A DNA stretch of 64,000 bases from Rhodocyclaceae bacterium. GTDB lineage: Bacteria > Pseudomonadota > Gammaproteobacteria > Burkholderiales > Rhodocyclaceae. The notes under the pieces are model-generated. The model saw only the letters and a list, made by a program, of their open reading frames with translations. It searched no databases and had not been told where the DNA came from. Every line of letters starts with the position of its first letter. Position 1 is the stretch's first letter. Where the stretch lies: the NCBI GenBank assembly GCA_016721505.1, contig JADKHX010000021.1:62001-126000 (forward strand), written 5' to 3'. Positions 24,203 through 33,264 of the stretch are shown piece after piece. The translations under genes were made by a program, and so were the position numbers.

Positions 24203-26875
24203 ATGGACTACGAACGGCACTATCTCACCTCTTTGTTTGAACCACAATCGGTCGCGATTGTCGGCGCGTCGGAAACGCCGAACTCGATTGGTCTAACTGT
24301 TGCGCGCAATATGCAGAACGCCGGATTTACTGGCAAGCTTTTTTTCGTCAATCCAGCGCACAAAAAATTGTTCGGCCAAGAATGTTTCCAGTCAGTCGAA
24401 AAAATTCCACAGCGCCTTGACCTTGCAGTTATTTGCACCAAGAGCGAAACCATCCCTGATATCGTCGACGCATGTGGTCGAGCTGGTTGCCGTGTAGCTG
24501 TAATTATTTCTGCCGGTATGAACGTCAGCGGCGCTCATACCGCTGCCGAACGGCGCGTGCTGGAAAGCGCACGCCTTCATGGCATGCGTCTACTCGGACC
24601 AGAATCATTGGGCATAGTGCGACCGGCCAGTGGCCTCAACGCGGCGTTTGTGCATAGCGAATTGATGCCTGGGACTATCGGTATCGTGTCGCATTCTGGA
24701 GCCATCGGTGCTTCGGTGATGGACTGGGCGGCGACCAACAAAATCGGTGTGTCGAACCTCGTCGCGATGGGCGCTGAATGCGATATCGATTTCGGTGAAG
24801 TGCTCGACTATATGGTCTCCGACCCGCGTACCGAAAGCATTTTTCTATTTATCGAAGGCATCAAAAACGCACGCAGTTTTATGAGTTCGCTACGCCGAGC
24901 GGCACGTTGTAAACCAGTGCTGTTGGTGAAAATTGGCACTCATACAACCGATAACCGCCGCGGCAATAGCATCGATCCTGATGTAGTGTTCGATGCCGCA
25001 CTGCGCCGCGCCGGAGTGGTTCGCTTGGCCACTGTCGGGCAAATGTATTCGGCGGCACAAGCCCTGTTTTCACGCTTTCGCCCCAATGGCAATCGCCTTG
25101 CAATTATCACTAACGGCAATGCACCAGGTCTAATGGCGGCTGACCACGCCATCAAACTCGGATTGCGGCTACCGCAATTGCAGAGCACGACAATCGCGGC
25201 GGTCAACAAATCCTTGGCGACACCCGGGGTGAGCAACAATCCATTTAACATTTTGGCCGATGCCGATGCCGCACGGTATGGCGCTGCACTCACCGCCTGC
25301 TTGGCCGACAATCAAGTCGATGGCGCTTTGGTGATTTTGACACCGCAAGGTCTTACACAACCGACGCTTAGCGCACAAAAGGTGATCGCGATTGCCCAAA
25401 ATGCCGAGAAACCGGTGGTAGTTTGCTGGATGGGTGGCGCGCAAGTTCTTGAGGCACGGCAACTGTTTCTCGACGCGCGGATTCCAACTTTCAGAACACC
25501 GGAACCTGCAGTCGATTTGTTCTCGCACATCACTAATTTTTATCTCGCACAACAGTTATTGCTGCAAGCCGCCGCACCGGTTTCTGATCAGTCGCCGCCA
25601 CGTCTTGAATCGGCCCGTTTGGTGATTGAGACCGCATTGAGTGAAGGCCGTAAAGTGCTCAGCGAAATGGAATCGAAAGCGATTTTGGCCTCGTTCAAAA
25701 TCCCGATTGCGCCGACTGTGGTAGCCCGGTCGGCCACTGAAGCAATGGTGCTGGCAGAGGAAATTGGCCTGCCGGTGGTGATGAAAATAGTTTCGGCGCA
25801 AATCGCTCATAAGGCCGAGGCCGGCGGCGTTCGGCTGAACCTGGAAAAACTATCCGAAGTGCGCGATAGCTATCTGGCAATCTCAGAAGCCGTCACCCAA
25901 AAACGTCCGGATGCAAAAGTGCAGGGAATTTCTATTGAGCCAATGATCGTCAAACCGCACGGCAGACAATTGCTAGTCGGCGCCTTTTGCGATCCGATCT
26001 TTGGGCCGACAATTTATGTCGGCCCCAGTAGCGAACGCAATCGCGCCTCTGAGCGTACCCACTGCGCTGTCGCCCTACCCCCACTCAACCCGTTTTTGGT
26101 CAGTGATTTGCTACGCACTACGCGCGTCAAAGCTAATCTCGATGAATTCGGCAGCATGCCGCCAGTCGATTTTGATGCCTTGCAGGCAGTGCTACTGCGC
26201 GTTTCAGAAATGCTCTGCGAGCTGCCCTGGATACGCGAACTCGAAATTAGTCCGCTGATTGTTGACGAATTTGGTGCGGTCGCGGTCGATGCCCGCATCA
26301 GCATTCAGGATCCGCCACTAATCGCCCGCAAATACGATCACATGGCGATTCATCCCTACCCGATGGATTTGGTCAGTAGCTACCAAACAACCGAAGGAGA
26401 AACGATTACCGTACGACCGATTCGCCCCGAAGACGCAATACTGGAACAAGATTTTGTCAAAGCCTTGTCGCCCGAGTCGCGCTATTTTCGCTTTATGAAT
26501 TCAGTGCGCGAACTGACCGCCGCGCAACTCGCTCGGCTTACCCAAATTGACTACGATCGCGAAATGGCTTTCATCGCCGAAACTGAAATTGAAGGCAAAA
26601 AAGTCGAGCTGGGTGTGGCACGTTATGCCACCAATCCCGATGGTGAATCTTGTGAATTCGCGATCGTCATCGCCGACGACTGGCATGGCCGTGGCCTCGC
26701 CCGGCGTTTGATGGGCGCTTTAATCGACTGCGCGCGCAGCAACGGACTCACCGCCATCAACGGCGATGTGCTCGGCGAAAATTCCCACATGCTGCGTTTT
26801 TGCACCAGCCTTGGTTTTACACTAAGCAGCCATCCCGATGACCCGGGAATTCGCCGCGCGGTAATGATGCTATGA
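24203..26875 (+). CDS. ADP-forming acyl-CoA synthetase fused to GNAT acetyltransferase (Pat/PatZ-like)
   Basis: An 890-residue multidomain protein. In order it has a CoA-binding Rossmann domain (about residues 8-135; Val-Ala-Ile-Val-Gly-Ala-Ser), succinyl-CoA-ligase-like domains with the expected active histidine in Ser-His-Ser-Gly-Ala, and an ATP-grasp domain (about 470-690; Gly-Leu-Pro-Val-Val-Met-Lys). A C-terminal GNAT domain (about 730-885) carries a Gly-Arg-Gly-Leu-Ala-Arg-Arg-Leu acetyl-CoA loop. The layout is that of protein lysine acetyltransferase Pat/YfiQ, which inactivates acyl-CoA synthetases. In that branch the synthetase part is usually catalytically dead; I cannot settle that here. 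It is transcribed alone. Confidence 0.85.
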   Translation: MDYERHYLTSLFEPQSVAIVGASETPNSIGLTVARNMQNAGFTGKLFFVNPAHKKLFGQECFQSVEKIPQRLDLAVICTKSETIPDIVDACGRAGCRVAVIISAGMNVSGAHTAAERRVLESARLHGMRLLGPESLGIVRPASGLNAAFVHSELMPGTIGIVSHSGAIGASVMDWAATNKIGVSNLVAMGAECDIDFGEVLDYMVSDPRTESIFLFIEGIKNARSFMSSLRRAARCKPVLLVKIGTHTTDNRRGNSIDPDVVFDAALRRAGVVRLATVGQMYSAAQALFSRFRPNGNRLAIITNGNAPGLMAADHAIKLGLRLPQLQSTTIAAVNKSLATPGVSNNPFNILADADAARYGAALTACLADNQVDGALVILTPQGLTQPTLSAQKVIAIAQNAEKPVVVCWMGGAQVLEARQLFLDARIPTFRTPEPAVDLFSHITNFYLAQQLLLQAAAPVSDQSPPRLESARLVIETALSEGRKVLSEMESKAILASFKIPIAPTVVARSATEAMVLAEEIGLPVVMKIVSAQIAHKAEAGGVRLNLEKLSEVRDSYLAISEAVTQKRPDAKVQGISIEPMIVKPHGRQLLVGAFCDPIFGPTIYVGPSSERNRASERTHCAVALPPLNPFLVSDLLRTTRVKANLDEFGSMPPVDFDALQAVLLRVSEMLCELPWIRELEISPLIVDEFGAVAVDARISIQDPPLIARKYDHMAIHPYPMDLVSSYQTTEGETITVRPIRPEDAILEQDFVKALSPESRYFRFMNSVRELTAAQLARLTQIDYDREMAFIAETEIEGKKVELGVARYATNPDGESCEFAIVIADDWHGRGLARRLMGALIDCARSNGLTAINGDVLGENSHMLRFCTSLGFTLSSHPDDPGIRRAVMML

Positions 26876-26877
26876 AC

Positions 26878-26993
26878 CTAGAAACCTCAGTTGACCGCTT
26901 GTTTTCAATCGGGATCCTTCATGTTCACTGAGCTTCGAGCAATCAAAGCCGCTCAACCATTTGGTGAGCACGCTACGCACGCGAGGTTTCTAG
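26878..26993. repeat. Inverted repeat bracketing a 94-bp spacer
   Basis: CTAGAAACCTC at 26878-26888 is repeated as its exact reverse complement GAGGTTTCTAG at 26983-26993. The left arm begins 3 bp after one gene's stop, and the right arm ends one base before the TTG start of tag. It could fold into a long-looped hairpin in the tag leader, or mark the ends of a small inserted sequence. Confidence 0.6.
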
Positions 26994-26994
26994 C

Positions 26995-27558
26995 TTGAAA
27001 CAACGCTGTCCTTGGTGCGGCACCGATCCGCTCTACGTCGCCTATCACGACACCGAATGGGGCGTGCCCTGTCACGACGACAAAGTGCTATTTGAATTTC
27101 TCGTGCTGGAAGCAGCGCAAGCCGGACTTTCGTGGATTACCGTACTACGCAAGCGTGAAAACTATCGCCGCGCATTTGCTGGTTTTGATGCACAAAAAAT
27201 TGCGCGATTCGGCGACAAAGATGTTGCGCGTTTGATGGCCGACGCCGGCATCATTCGCAATCGTCTAAAAATTGATTCCACCATCAGTAATGCGCAAGTT
27301 GTGTGCGACATGCACGACAAAGGCGAAACGCTAGATCACTTGATGTGGCAATTCGTCGACCACCAACCGCTGGTCAACCAGTGGCAGAACATGGGCGACG
27401 TGCCCGCCTCAACGCCAACTGCCGAAGCAATGTCAAAGGCATTGAAAAAACGCGGCTTTCGTTTCGTCGGCCCGACTGTCATCTATGCCCATATGCAGGC
27501 GACAGGAATGGTCAATGATCATTTGGTGAGTTGTCACCGGCATATGTCGGTGCGGTGA
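26995..27558 (+). CDS. tag: DNA-3-methyladenine glycosylase I
   Basis: A 187-residue Tag-type base-excision glycosylase that removes 3-methyladenine from alkylated DNA. Family signatures are Tyr-His-Asp-Thr-Glu-Trp-Gly-Val-Pro at about 17-25, the Leu-Glu-Ala-Ala-Gln-Ala-Gly-Leu-Ser-Trp active-site segment with its glutamate, and the zinc ligands Cys (N-terminal Arg-Cys-Pro-Trp-Cys) and His/Cys in His-Leu-Val-Ser-Cys-His. The chosen start is TTG, which aligns with the normal N-terminus; no ATG is available nearby. It sits directly after an 11-bp inverted repeat. Confidence 0.9.
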   Translation: MKQRCPWCGTDPLYVAYHDTEWGVPCHDDKVLFEFLVLEAAQAGLSWITVLRKRENYRRAFAGFDAQKIARFGDKDVARLMADAGIIRNRLKIDSTISNAQVVCDMHDKGETLDHLMWQFVDHQPLVNQWQNMGDVPASTPTAEAMSKALKKRGFRFVGPTVIYAHMQATGMVNDHLVSCHRHMSVR

Positions 27559-27618
27559 GTTACATAACGACGGCGAAGCAGGGGTTTCGAGAAGCACTGC
27601 TTCGAGCCTGCGCAGCGG

Positions 27619-27638
27619 GTCGGCTGTGCAAAGCCGAC
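27619..27638. terminator. Hairpin between convergent genes
   Basis: GTCGGCT-GTGCAA-AGCCGAC is a perfect 7-bp stem with a 6-base loop in the 106-bp gap between tag and the convergent AhpD-like gene. It has no T-run on either side, so it would be a weak or factor-dependent terminator. Confidence 0.35.
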
Positions 27639-27664
27639 ACTCCGCACTAGCACCAAGCGAGCGA

Positions 27665-28204
27665 CTAGAACCGCGCCGCGTTAGCTTCCAGCGGCAAGCG
27701 TAAGGCATTAGTCAAATAGCTCACCGTACGATAAAACCCCGCCAGCATTAACAGCTCAAGCACCGCTTCTTCGCTAAATTGAGCGCGTAGCGAATGCCAC
27801 AGAGCGTCGTCAACATCACATTCGGCATGCAGTGAATCACAGAGCCGCAATAAGATGCGATCCTCATCCGACCAACACTCATCCGTCGCTTGACCACGCA
27901 CGAAGGACGCGATTTGCGCTTCATCAAATTTCGCCTTGGTCGCGAAAATCGCCACATGCACGCCCCATTCGTATTCCGACTTGCACAAAGCCGTGGTGCG
28001 ATTGATCACGATCTCACGTTGCCGCAAAGTGAGATGTCCACGATCCAACAAACTCGCAGAAAAAAATTTGCCAAACAATCGCGGATCGCGCGCTAGCGTG
28101 GTGAACAACACAAGCGGCGGTTGGCCGGGCGGCATAATTTTGTCGAAGGCTGCTTGGATTGCAGGCGCGAAAGGTTCTGTGGCCGGTTCAATTCGATTGG
28201 TCAT
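27665..28204 (-). CDS. Carboxymuconolactone decarboxylase family (AhpD-like) protein
   Basis: A 179-residue AhpD-like helical protein. The motif Glu-Tyr-Glu-Trp-Gly-Val-His-Val-Ala lies in the conserved helix after Arg-Thr-Thr-Ala-Leu-Cys-Lys-Ser. The usual Cys-x-x-Cys redox pair is reduced to one Cys followed by Lys-Ser-Glu-Tyr, as in non-peroxidase members, so antioxidant activity is doubtful. The start at 28204 is supported by a strong ribosome site (AGGAGTAACC); the frame extends 8 codons further upstream. The precise reaction is unknown. Confidence 0.8.
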   Translation of the reverse strand: MTNRIEPATEPFAPAIQAAFDKIMPPGQPPLVLFTTLARDPRLFGKFFSASLLDRGHLTLRQREIVINRTTALCKSEYEWGVHVAIFATKAKFDEAQIASFVRGQATDECWSDEDRILLRLCDSLHAECDVDDALWHSLRAQFSEEAVLELLMLAGFYRTVSYLTNALRLPLEANAARF

Positions 28205-28225
28205 GGTTACTCCTGAGTTAGAAAG

Positions 28226-28260
28226 CATTCAGCCCGCACAGTCTGTCGGCGGGCTGAATG
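28226..28260 (-). terminator. Strong hairpin downstream of acnB
   Basis: CATTCAGCCCGC at 28226-28237 pairs perfectly with GCGGGCTGAATG at 28249-28260, a 12-bp stem with an 11-base loop. On the minus strand it follows acnB and is succeeded by a short pyrimidine run (CTTTCT). It probably ends acnB transcription before the AhpD-like gene, whose own ribosome site begins just after. Confidence 0.55.
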
Positions 28261-28291
28261 AGATTAAAGCAATGTCCAGGTACTTAGCCTT

Positions 28292-28317
28292 CACCAGTTG
28301 GTGCTGGTGAGAGACTG
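28292..28317 (-). repeat. Dispersed 26-bp element, copy 6 (intergenic)
   Basis: The right half CCAGCACCAACTGGTG is intact on the minus strand and makes a 6-bp stem, CACCAG with CTGGTG around TTGGTG on the plus strand. The left half is degenerate (CAGTCTCT). It lies between the acnB stop and its downstream hairpin. Confidence 0.75.
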
Positions 28318-28348
28318 GCCCGTTCACCGGCCATACGCCATCAAATAA

Positions 28349-30946
28349 CTATACCGTCACCGTATCCGCCATTTCCTTGAACTCCTGAATCTGGTCGAAA
28401 TTCATATACCGATAAACCTCAGCAGACTTGGATTTAAGCGTTTCAACTTGGGTCAAGTACTCGGCCACCGTAGGAATTTTTCCCATCAGCGCGCATACCG
28501 CAGCGAGTTCTGCGGAACTTAGATATACCCGAGTGTCGATGCCCAAACGATTGGGGAAATTACGTGTCGAAGTTGAAACTGCCGTGCTGCCCTTTTTGAT
28601 TTGCGCTTGGTTGCCCATGCACAATGAGCAGCCGGGCATTTCCATGCGTGCGCCGGATTTGCCGAAGGCAGAGTAGTAGCCTTCTTCGTTCAGAATCATC
28701 GCGTCCATCTTGGTCGGTGGGGCGACCCACAAACGAACTGGAATGTCGCTACGACCTTCCAACACTTTTGCCGCAGCTCGGAAGTGGCCGATGTTAGTCA
28801 TGCAACTGCCGATAAACACTTCGTCGATTTTCTCGCCGGAAACTTCGGAGAGGAACTTTACGTCATCGGGATCGTTCGGGCAGGCGAGGATAGGTTCTTT
28901 GACATCAGCCAAATCAATTTCGATGATTGCGGCATATTCGGCATCCGCATCAGGCTGGATGAGCGTGCCGTTGGCGATCCAGTCTTCCATCGCTTTGACG
29001 CGACGACCGAGTGCTCGCTTGTCTTCGTAGCCTTCGGCGATCATCCATTTCATCAGCGTGATGTTGGAGTTCATGTATTCAACAATCGGCGCTTTGTTCA
29101 GGCGCACCGAGCAGCCGGCGGCGCTGCGCTCTGCGCTGGCATCGGTCAGCTCAAATGCTTGCTCAACTTTCAAATCGGGCAAACCTTCGATCTCCAAAAT
29201 GCGACCACTGAAAATGTTTTTCTTGCCTTGCTTGGCCACGGTGAGCAGCCCCGCCTTGATGGCGTAAAGCGGAATCGCATTGACCAAATCGCGTAGCGTG
29301 ATGCCGCGCTTGCCAGCTTCTTCCAACGTACCTTTGAAGCGCACCAGCACTGATTCAGGCATGTCCAGCGGCATCACGCCGGTAGCAGCGGCAAAGGCGA
29401 CAAGGCCGGAACCAGCGGGGAAAGAAATGCCAATCGGGAAACGGGTGTGCGAGTCGCCGCCGGTGCCACAGGTGTCAGGCAACAGCAAACGATTGAGCCA
29501 TGAGTGAATTACACCGTCGCCAGGGCGCAAGCTGATGCCACCGCGCGCGGTGATAAAGCTGGGCAGTGTGCGGTGTGTTTTGACGTCGACTAATTTTGGA
29601 TAGGCGGCGGTATGGCAAAACGATTGCATCACCAAATCGGCCGAGAAGCCCAAGCAGGCCAAGTCTTTAAGTTCGTCACGGGTCATCGGGCCGGTGGTGT
29701 CTTGCGAACCAACCGAAGTCATACGCGGCTCGCAATAGGTACCCGGACGGATGCCGGTGCCATCGGCATGACCACATGCGCGGCCAACCATTTTTTGCGC
29801 TTGGGTGTAGCCCTTGCCGGAATCAACAGGTGATTTTGGCAAGCGGAAAACGCTTGATGCGGGGAGCTTCAAGAACTCGCGCGCTTTGGTAGTGAGGCCG
29901 CGGCCGATGATGAGATTGATGCGGCCACCGGCGCGCACTTCGTCGAGCAGCACGTCGGATTTGTATTCGAAGGTGGAAATTGTCGAACCGTTCTTTTCGA
30001 TTTTTCGCTCGTAAGGATAAATATCGATGACATCGCCGGTGTTCATTTGCGTGACATCACATTCAATCGGGAACGCACCGGCATCTTCTTGCGTGTTGAA
30101 GAAAATTGGCGCGATTTTTGAGCCGAGGCAGTAGCCGCCGTAGCGCTTGTTCGGCACAAAAGGGATGTCGTCGCCCGTCCACCACAGCACGGAATTTGTC
30201 GCCGACTTGCGCGACGAACCGGTGCCAACCACATCGCCAACGTAGGCGACGTAGTGGCCTTTTTTCTTGAGCTCTTCAATCAGCTTCATTGGCCCGACGG
30301 TACCTGCGTTGTCCGGCACTATGCCTTCGCGCGGGTTCTTCAGCATCGCCAATCCATGCAGTGGAATGTCAGGGCGGCTCCACGCATCCGGAGCGGGCGA
30401 AAGATCGTCGGTGTTTGTTTCGCCTGTGACCTTGAATACGGTGACGCTGATTTTTTTGGCGACTTCGGGACGCTGCGTGAACCATTCGGCATCGGCCCAG
30501 GACTGCATTACTGATTTCGCATTCGCGCTGCCTTTGCCGGCTTTTTCGGCAACATCATGGAAGAAATCAAACATCAACAAAGTCGACTTCAAAGCCTTCA
30601 CGGCGGTCGCGCCAGTAACTGGATCGTCGAGCGAATCAATCAGTGGCTTGACGTTGTAACCACCGACCATGGTGCCTAAAAGTTCGGTGGCTTTTTCGCG
30701 CGAAATCAAACTGCACGGCGTGTTACCAGCACCAACTGAGGCGAGGAAATCCGCCTTTATTTTGGCGGCTTCATCCACACCAGCGGGTACGCGATGGGTA
30801 ATCAAATCGACCAGAAAATCTCCTTCGCCGGCCGGTGGCGCTTTGAGCAATTCAACCAGCGATTGCATTTGCGCTTTGGACAGCGGCAACGGCGGAATAC
30901 CAAGGGCGGCGCGTTCGGCGACGTGGGCACGGTAGGCTTCTAACAT
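28349..30946 (-). CDS. acnB: Aconitate hydratase B
   Basis: An 865-residue bifunctional aconitase B (citrate to isocitrate; also 2-methylisocitrate dehydration). It has the AcnB-specific domain order: N-terminal helical HEAT-like domain (about 1-160), swivel domain (about 165-375), then the catalytic iron-sulfur domains. Three cluster-ligand cysteines are expected in the C-terminal part, including Gly-Ser-Cys-Met-Thr-Asn-Ile and Cys-Ser-Leu-Cys-Met-Gly-Asn. A copy of the dispersed element codes for Ser-Val-Gly-Ala-Gly-Asn-Thr-Pro at about residues 70-77, in the helical domain where homologs vary. The citrate-lyase-like gene lies 28 bp upstream on the same strand. Confidence 0.95.
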   Translation of the reverse strand: MLEAYRAHVAERAALGIPPLPLSKAQMQSLVELLKAPPAGEGDFLVDLITHRVPAGVDEAAKIKADFLASVGAGNTPCSLISREKATELLGTMVGGYNVKPLIDSLDDPVTGATAVKALKSTLLMFDFFHDVAEKAGKGSANAKSVMQSWADAEWFTQRPEVAKKISVTVFKVTGETNTDDLSPAPDAWSRPDIPLHGLAMLKNPREGIVPDNAGTVGPMKLIEELKKKGHYVAYVGDVVGTGSSRKSATNSVLWWTGDDIPFVPNKRYGGYCLGSKIAPIFFNTQEDAGAFPIECDVTQMNTGDVIDIYPYERKIEKNGSTISTFEYKSDVLLDEVRAGGRINLIIGRGLTTKAREFLKLPASSVFRLPKSPVDSGKGYTQAQKMVGRACGHADGTGIRPGTYCEPRMTSVGSQDTTGPMTRDELKDLACLGFSADLVMQSFCHTAAYPKLVDVKTHRTLPSFITARGGISLRPGDGVIHSWLNRLLLPDTCGTGGDSHTRFPIGISFPAGSGLVAFAAATGVMPLDMPESVLVRFKGTLEEAGKRGITLRDLVNAIPLYAIKAGLLTVAKQGKKNIFSGRILEIEGLPDLKVEQAFELTDASAERSAAGCSVRLNKAPIVEYMNSNITLMKWMIAEGYEDKRALGRRVKAMEDWIANGTLIQPDADAEYAAIIEIDLADVKEPILACPNDPDDVKFLSEVSGEKIDEVFIGSCMTNIGHFRAAAKVLEGRSDIPVRLWVAPPTKMDAMILNEEGYYSAFGKSGARMEMPGCSLCMGNQAQIKKGSTAVSTSTRNFPNRLGIDTRVYLSSAELAAVCALMGKIPTVAEYLTQVETLKSKSAEVYRYMNFDQIQEFKEMADTVTV
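30716..30741 (+). repeat. Dispersed 26-bp element, copy 7 (inside acnB)
   Basis: CGGCGTGT, two bases, CCAGCACCAACTGAGG. Read from the acnB strand it encodes Val-Gly-Ala-Gly-Asn-Thr-Pro, identical to the peptide encoded by copy 2 in ggt although the genes are unrelated. Confidence 0.85.
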
Positions 30947-30974
30947 GATGATTTCCTTTGTATAAAAACAGCAA

Positions 30975-31976
30975 CTAAGTAAAGAAACGTTGCATCGCCA
31001 TCACTGGCAAACGCATGCCGGTGATGTGGGCGCGACGCAGCACTTCCCAGTAATAACGATAAGACGCGCGGTCATGCAATCGACCGGCGTGTTGGGTTGG
31101 TCCCCACGCCGCGTCCTGCCCGAGACAGAGGATCGTAGTGGCGTCGGTGACGTCGGCGAAATCGGGTTGCATGGCCTCAACTATCGGTTGAATTTGATTG
31201 GGGTGAATGCTCCACATACGCAAAAATCCGAACTCGAGATAGGCACGGCTGGCGTCGTTTTTGACCACTGCCGTATCACGTAACTCAGTTGTCACATTGT
31301 GCGCCGGAATAATGCCATTGCCCAGCGCGGCGGCGGCGATTTCGCATTTGGCACGAACAATGAGGGGGTGGTCGAACTGTCCGGGCGATTGCATTGCGCT
31401 GGCAGGGATTGCACCACAATGTTCGCTGACAAAATCCATCAATCCGAAATCAATGGATTCGACTTGTGGCATTGCCGCGATTGCCCAAACGTCGTGCAAC
31501 GCGCCGGGTGTTTCGATCAGCACATGCACCGGAATTTCACGCTGGATATTGCGCTGCTTGCAGACCAAATTGAGCGCATTGATTTGCGTTTGCACATCGT
31601 TTGCGTCATTCACTTTTGGTAAAACGATATAAGCGACACGCTCTCCTGCTCTACCGATGATGATGTCAAGATCGCGCCGCCAATGAGGATGTACGATGTC
31701 ATGAATGCGCGCGCCGACGCGGTCAAAATGATTGCCACTATCGCAGATGATATTCGCCACCATTTGCGCGTGAGGTTCTTCGTTACCGACACTTGCACCA
31801 TCCTCGCAATCTGCCGTGATGTCGAATATTGGTCGGTTGGCGTGGACTGAATTGACCTGCAATTGCAGCGCTTTGCGAATAAGCTTTTCTGATCCTGCGT
31901 AGTGTTCGCAAGCAGCCAAAGCGGGGAATGATTTTCCCCGCGAATACAAAGCTTGTGCCGGATGGAGCGCGGTCAT
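30975..31976 (-). CDS. HpcH/HpaI aldolase/citrate lyase family protein
   Basis: A 333-residue TIM-barrel lyase of the citrate-lyase beta/malyl-CoA lyase superfamily. Key features are Ile-Thr-Ala-Asp-Cys-Glu-Asp-Gly-Ala near residue 55 (metal and acid residues), Ile-Glu-Thr-Pro-Gly-Ala near residue 156, and Ile-His-Pro-Asn-Gln near residue 265. These enzymes cleave or form carbon-carbon bonds of acyl-CoA hydroxyacids. Its place between mdh and acnB in betaproteobacterial TCA loci suggests a role with malate or citrate derivatives, but the substrate is not established. It is probably co-transcribed with acnB (28 bp gap). Confidence 0.85.
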   Translation of the reverse strand: MTALHPAQALYSRGKSFPALAACEHYAGSEKLIRKALQLQVNSVHANRPIFDITADCEDGASVGNEEPHAQMVANIICDSGNHFDRVGARIHDIVHPHWRRDLDIIIGRAGERVAYIVLPKVNDANDVQTQINALNLVCKQRNIQREIPVHVLIETPGALHDVWAIAAMPQVESIDFGLMDFVSEHCGAIPASAMQSPGQFDHPLIVRAKCEIAAAALGNGIIPAHNVTTELRDTAVVKNDASRAYLEFGFLRMWSIHPNQIQPIVEAMQPDFADVTDATTILCLGQDAAWGPTQHAGRLHDRASYRYYWEVLRRAHITGMRLPVMAMQRFFT

Positions 31977-32011
31977 TGGTTAATGTTCCGACGATTCATC
32001 CGGCTTCCACA

Positions 32012-33001
32012 TTACGCCAATAGACTCGCCACCGCAGCTTGCTCCTCTTGCAATTCGGCGAGTGTTTTATCCATCATGCTGCGCGAATATTCATCGACCG
32101 CCAAGCCTTCAACGCGATGGTACTCGCCACCCGAGCAGGTCACCGGGACGCCATACATCACACCGGCTGGTACGCCGTAAGAACCATCAGATGGGACGCC
32201 CATCGTCACCCATTTTCCGTTGGTGCCGAGCGCCCAATCGCGCATGTGATCAACCGCAGCGTTGGCCGCAGAAGCTGCGCTGGATAAGCCGCGTGCGGCA
32301 ATGATTGCAGCGCCGCGTTTGCCGACAGTAGAGATGTAAGTGTCCTTGTACCAAGCGTCGTCACCAATCGCTTGCGGTGCTGCTTGGCCATCAACGGTGC
32401 AGAAGCGAACATCGGGATACATGGTCGGTGAATGGTTGCCCCACACGATCATTTTCTCGATGCCATTAACCGATTTTCCTGTGCGCGTAGCAAGTTGAGA
32501 TACCGCTCGATTGTGATCCAGACGCAACATGGCAGTGAAATTTTTCGCCGGCAAACTCGGTGCAGATTTCATGGCGATGTAGGCGTTGGTGTTGGCTGGA
32601 TTGCCGACCACCAAAACACGCACATCGCGTGAGGCGACTTCGTTAAGCGCCTTGCCTTGCTCGATGAAAATCTTGGCGTTTTCCATCAACAAATCTTTGC
32701 GCTCCATACCGGGGCCGCGTGGTTTGGAGCCAACCAGCAATGCGTAATCTGCGTCTTTGAAAGCGACTTTGGGATCGTCCGTGCCGACCATACCTGCGAG
32801 CAAAGGAAAAGCACAATCGTCAAGTTCCATCATCACGCCTTTGAGCGCGGCTTGGGCCTTTTCCATCGGCAATTCGAGCATCTGCAAAATGACTGGTTGA
32901 TCATTGCCAAGCATTGCGCCGCTGGCGATACGGAAGATTAAGGCGTAACCAATTTGACCGGCAGCGCCGGTGACAGTTACGCGAACGGGGGCTTTGGTCA
33001 T
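32012..33001 (-). CDS. mdh: Malate dehydrogenase (NAD)
   Basis: A 329-residue malate dehydrogenase of the cytosolic/plant-like type. The NAD loop Gly-Ala-Ala-Gly-Gln-Ile-Gly-Tyr is at about residues 11-18, catalytic Arg and Asp lie in Arg-Leu-Asp-His-Asn-Arg, and His is in Ile-Val-Trp-Gly-Asn-His-Ser. It oxidises malate to oxaloacetate in the TCA cycle. The start at 33001 has an AGGAG ribosome site and the standard N-terminus; the frame happens to extend 38 codons upstream through a copy of the dispersed element. It is divergent from gntR, with an 18-bp palindrome between them that may be the operator. Confidence 0.95.
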   Translation of the reverse strand: MTKAPVRVTVTGAAGQIGYALIFRIASGAMLGNDQPVILQMLELPMEKAQAALKGVMMELDDCAFPLLAGMVGTDDPKVAFKDADYALLVGSKPRGPGMERKDLLMENAKIFIEQGKALNEVASRDVRVLVVGNPANTNAYIAMKSAPSLPAKNFTAMLRLDHNRAVSQLATRTGKSVNGIEKMIVWGNHSPTMYPDVRFCTVDGQAAPQAIGDDAWYKDTYISTVGKRGAAIIAARGLSSAASAANAAVDHMRDWALGTNGKWVTMGVPSDGSYGVPAGVMYGVPVTCSGGEYHRVEGLAVDEYSRSMMDKTLAELQEEQAAVASLLA

Positions 33002-33058
33002 TTTGCGAACTCCTGTAAATGTGGAACTTTGGATTGTAGGACAGCGAAAAGGTTTTGA

Positions 33059-33084
33059 CGGCGTGTCGTCAGCACCAACTGGTG
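33059..33084 (+). repeat. Dispersed 26-bp element, copy 8 (mdh leader)
   Basis: CGGCGTGT, two bases, TCAGCACCAACTGGTG. It sits 58-83 bp upstream of the mdh start, so it probably lies within or next to the mdh promoter or 5' leader. Confidence 0.85.
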
Positions 33085-33205
33085 AAATGTCTGAAACAGG
33101 TTGAGTAAAAAACAATTAGGCGTTGATAGCCGAGCGAAGAATTGCCCGGTGAATTTCTTGGCGCTAATCATAAATTTCACCGACTTGACTGTCAATAGCT
33201 AAATG

Positions 33206-33223
33206 ATGTTTTATATAAGACAT
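33206..33223. promoter_or_regulatory. Palindromic operator candidate for the GntR regulator
   Basis: ATGTTTTAT-ATAAGACAT is an 18-bp palindrome with a single mismatched position per half-site. It lies between the divergent mdh and gntR genes, about 40 bp before the gntR start codon. GntR-family dimers bind such AT-rich palindromes and often regulate their own gene and neighbours. The match is read directly; binding by this protein is inferred. Confidence 0.6.
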
Positions 33224-33264
33224 ATGACGTACAGTAGACGACCCTAGGAAATTATGTTCCAATT

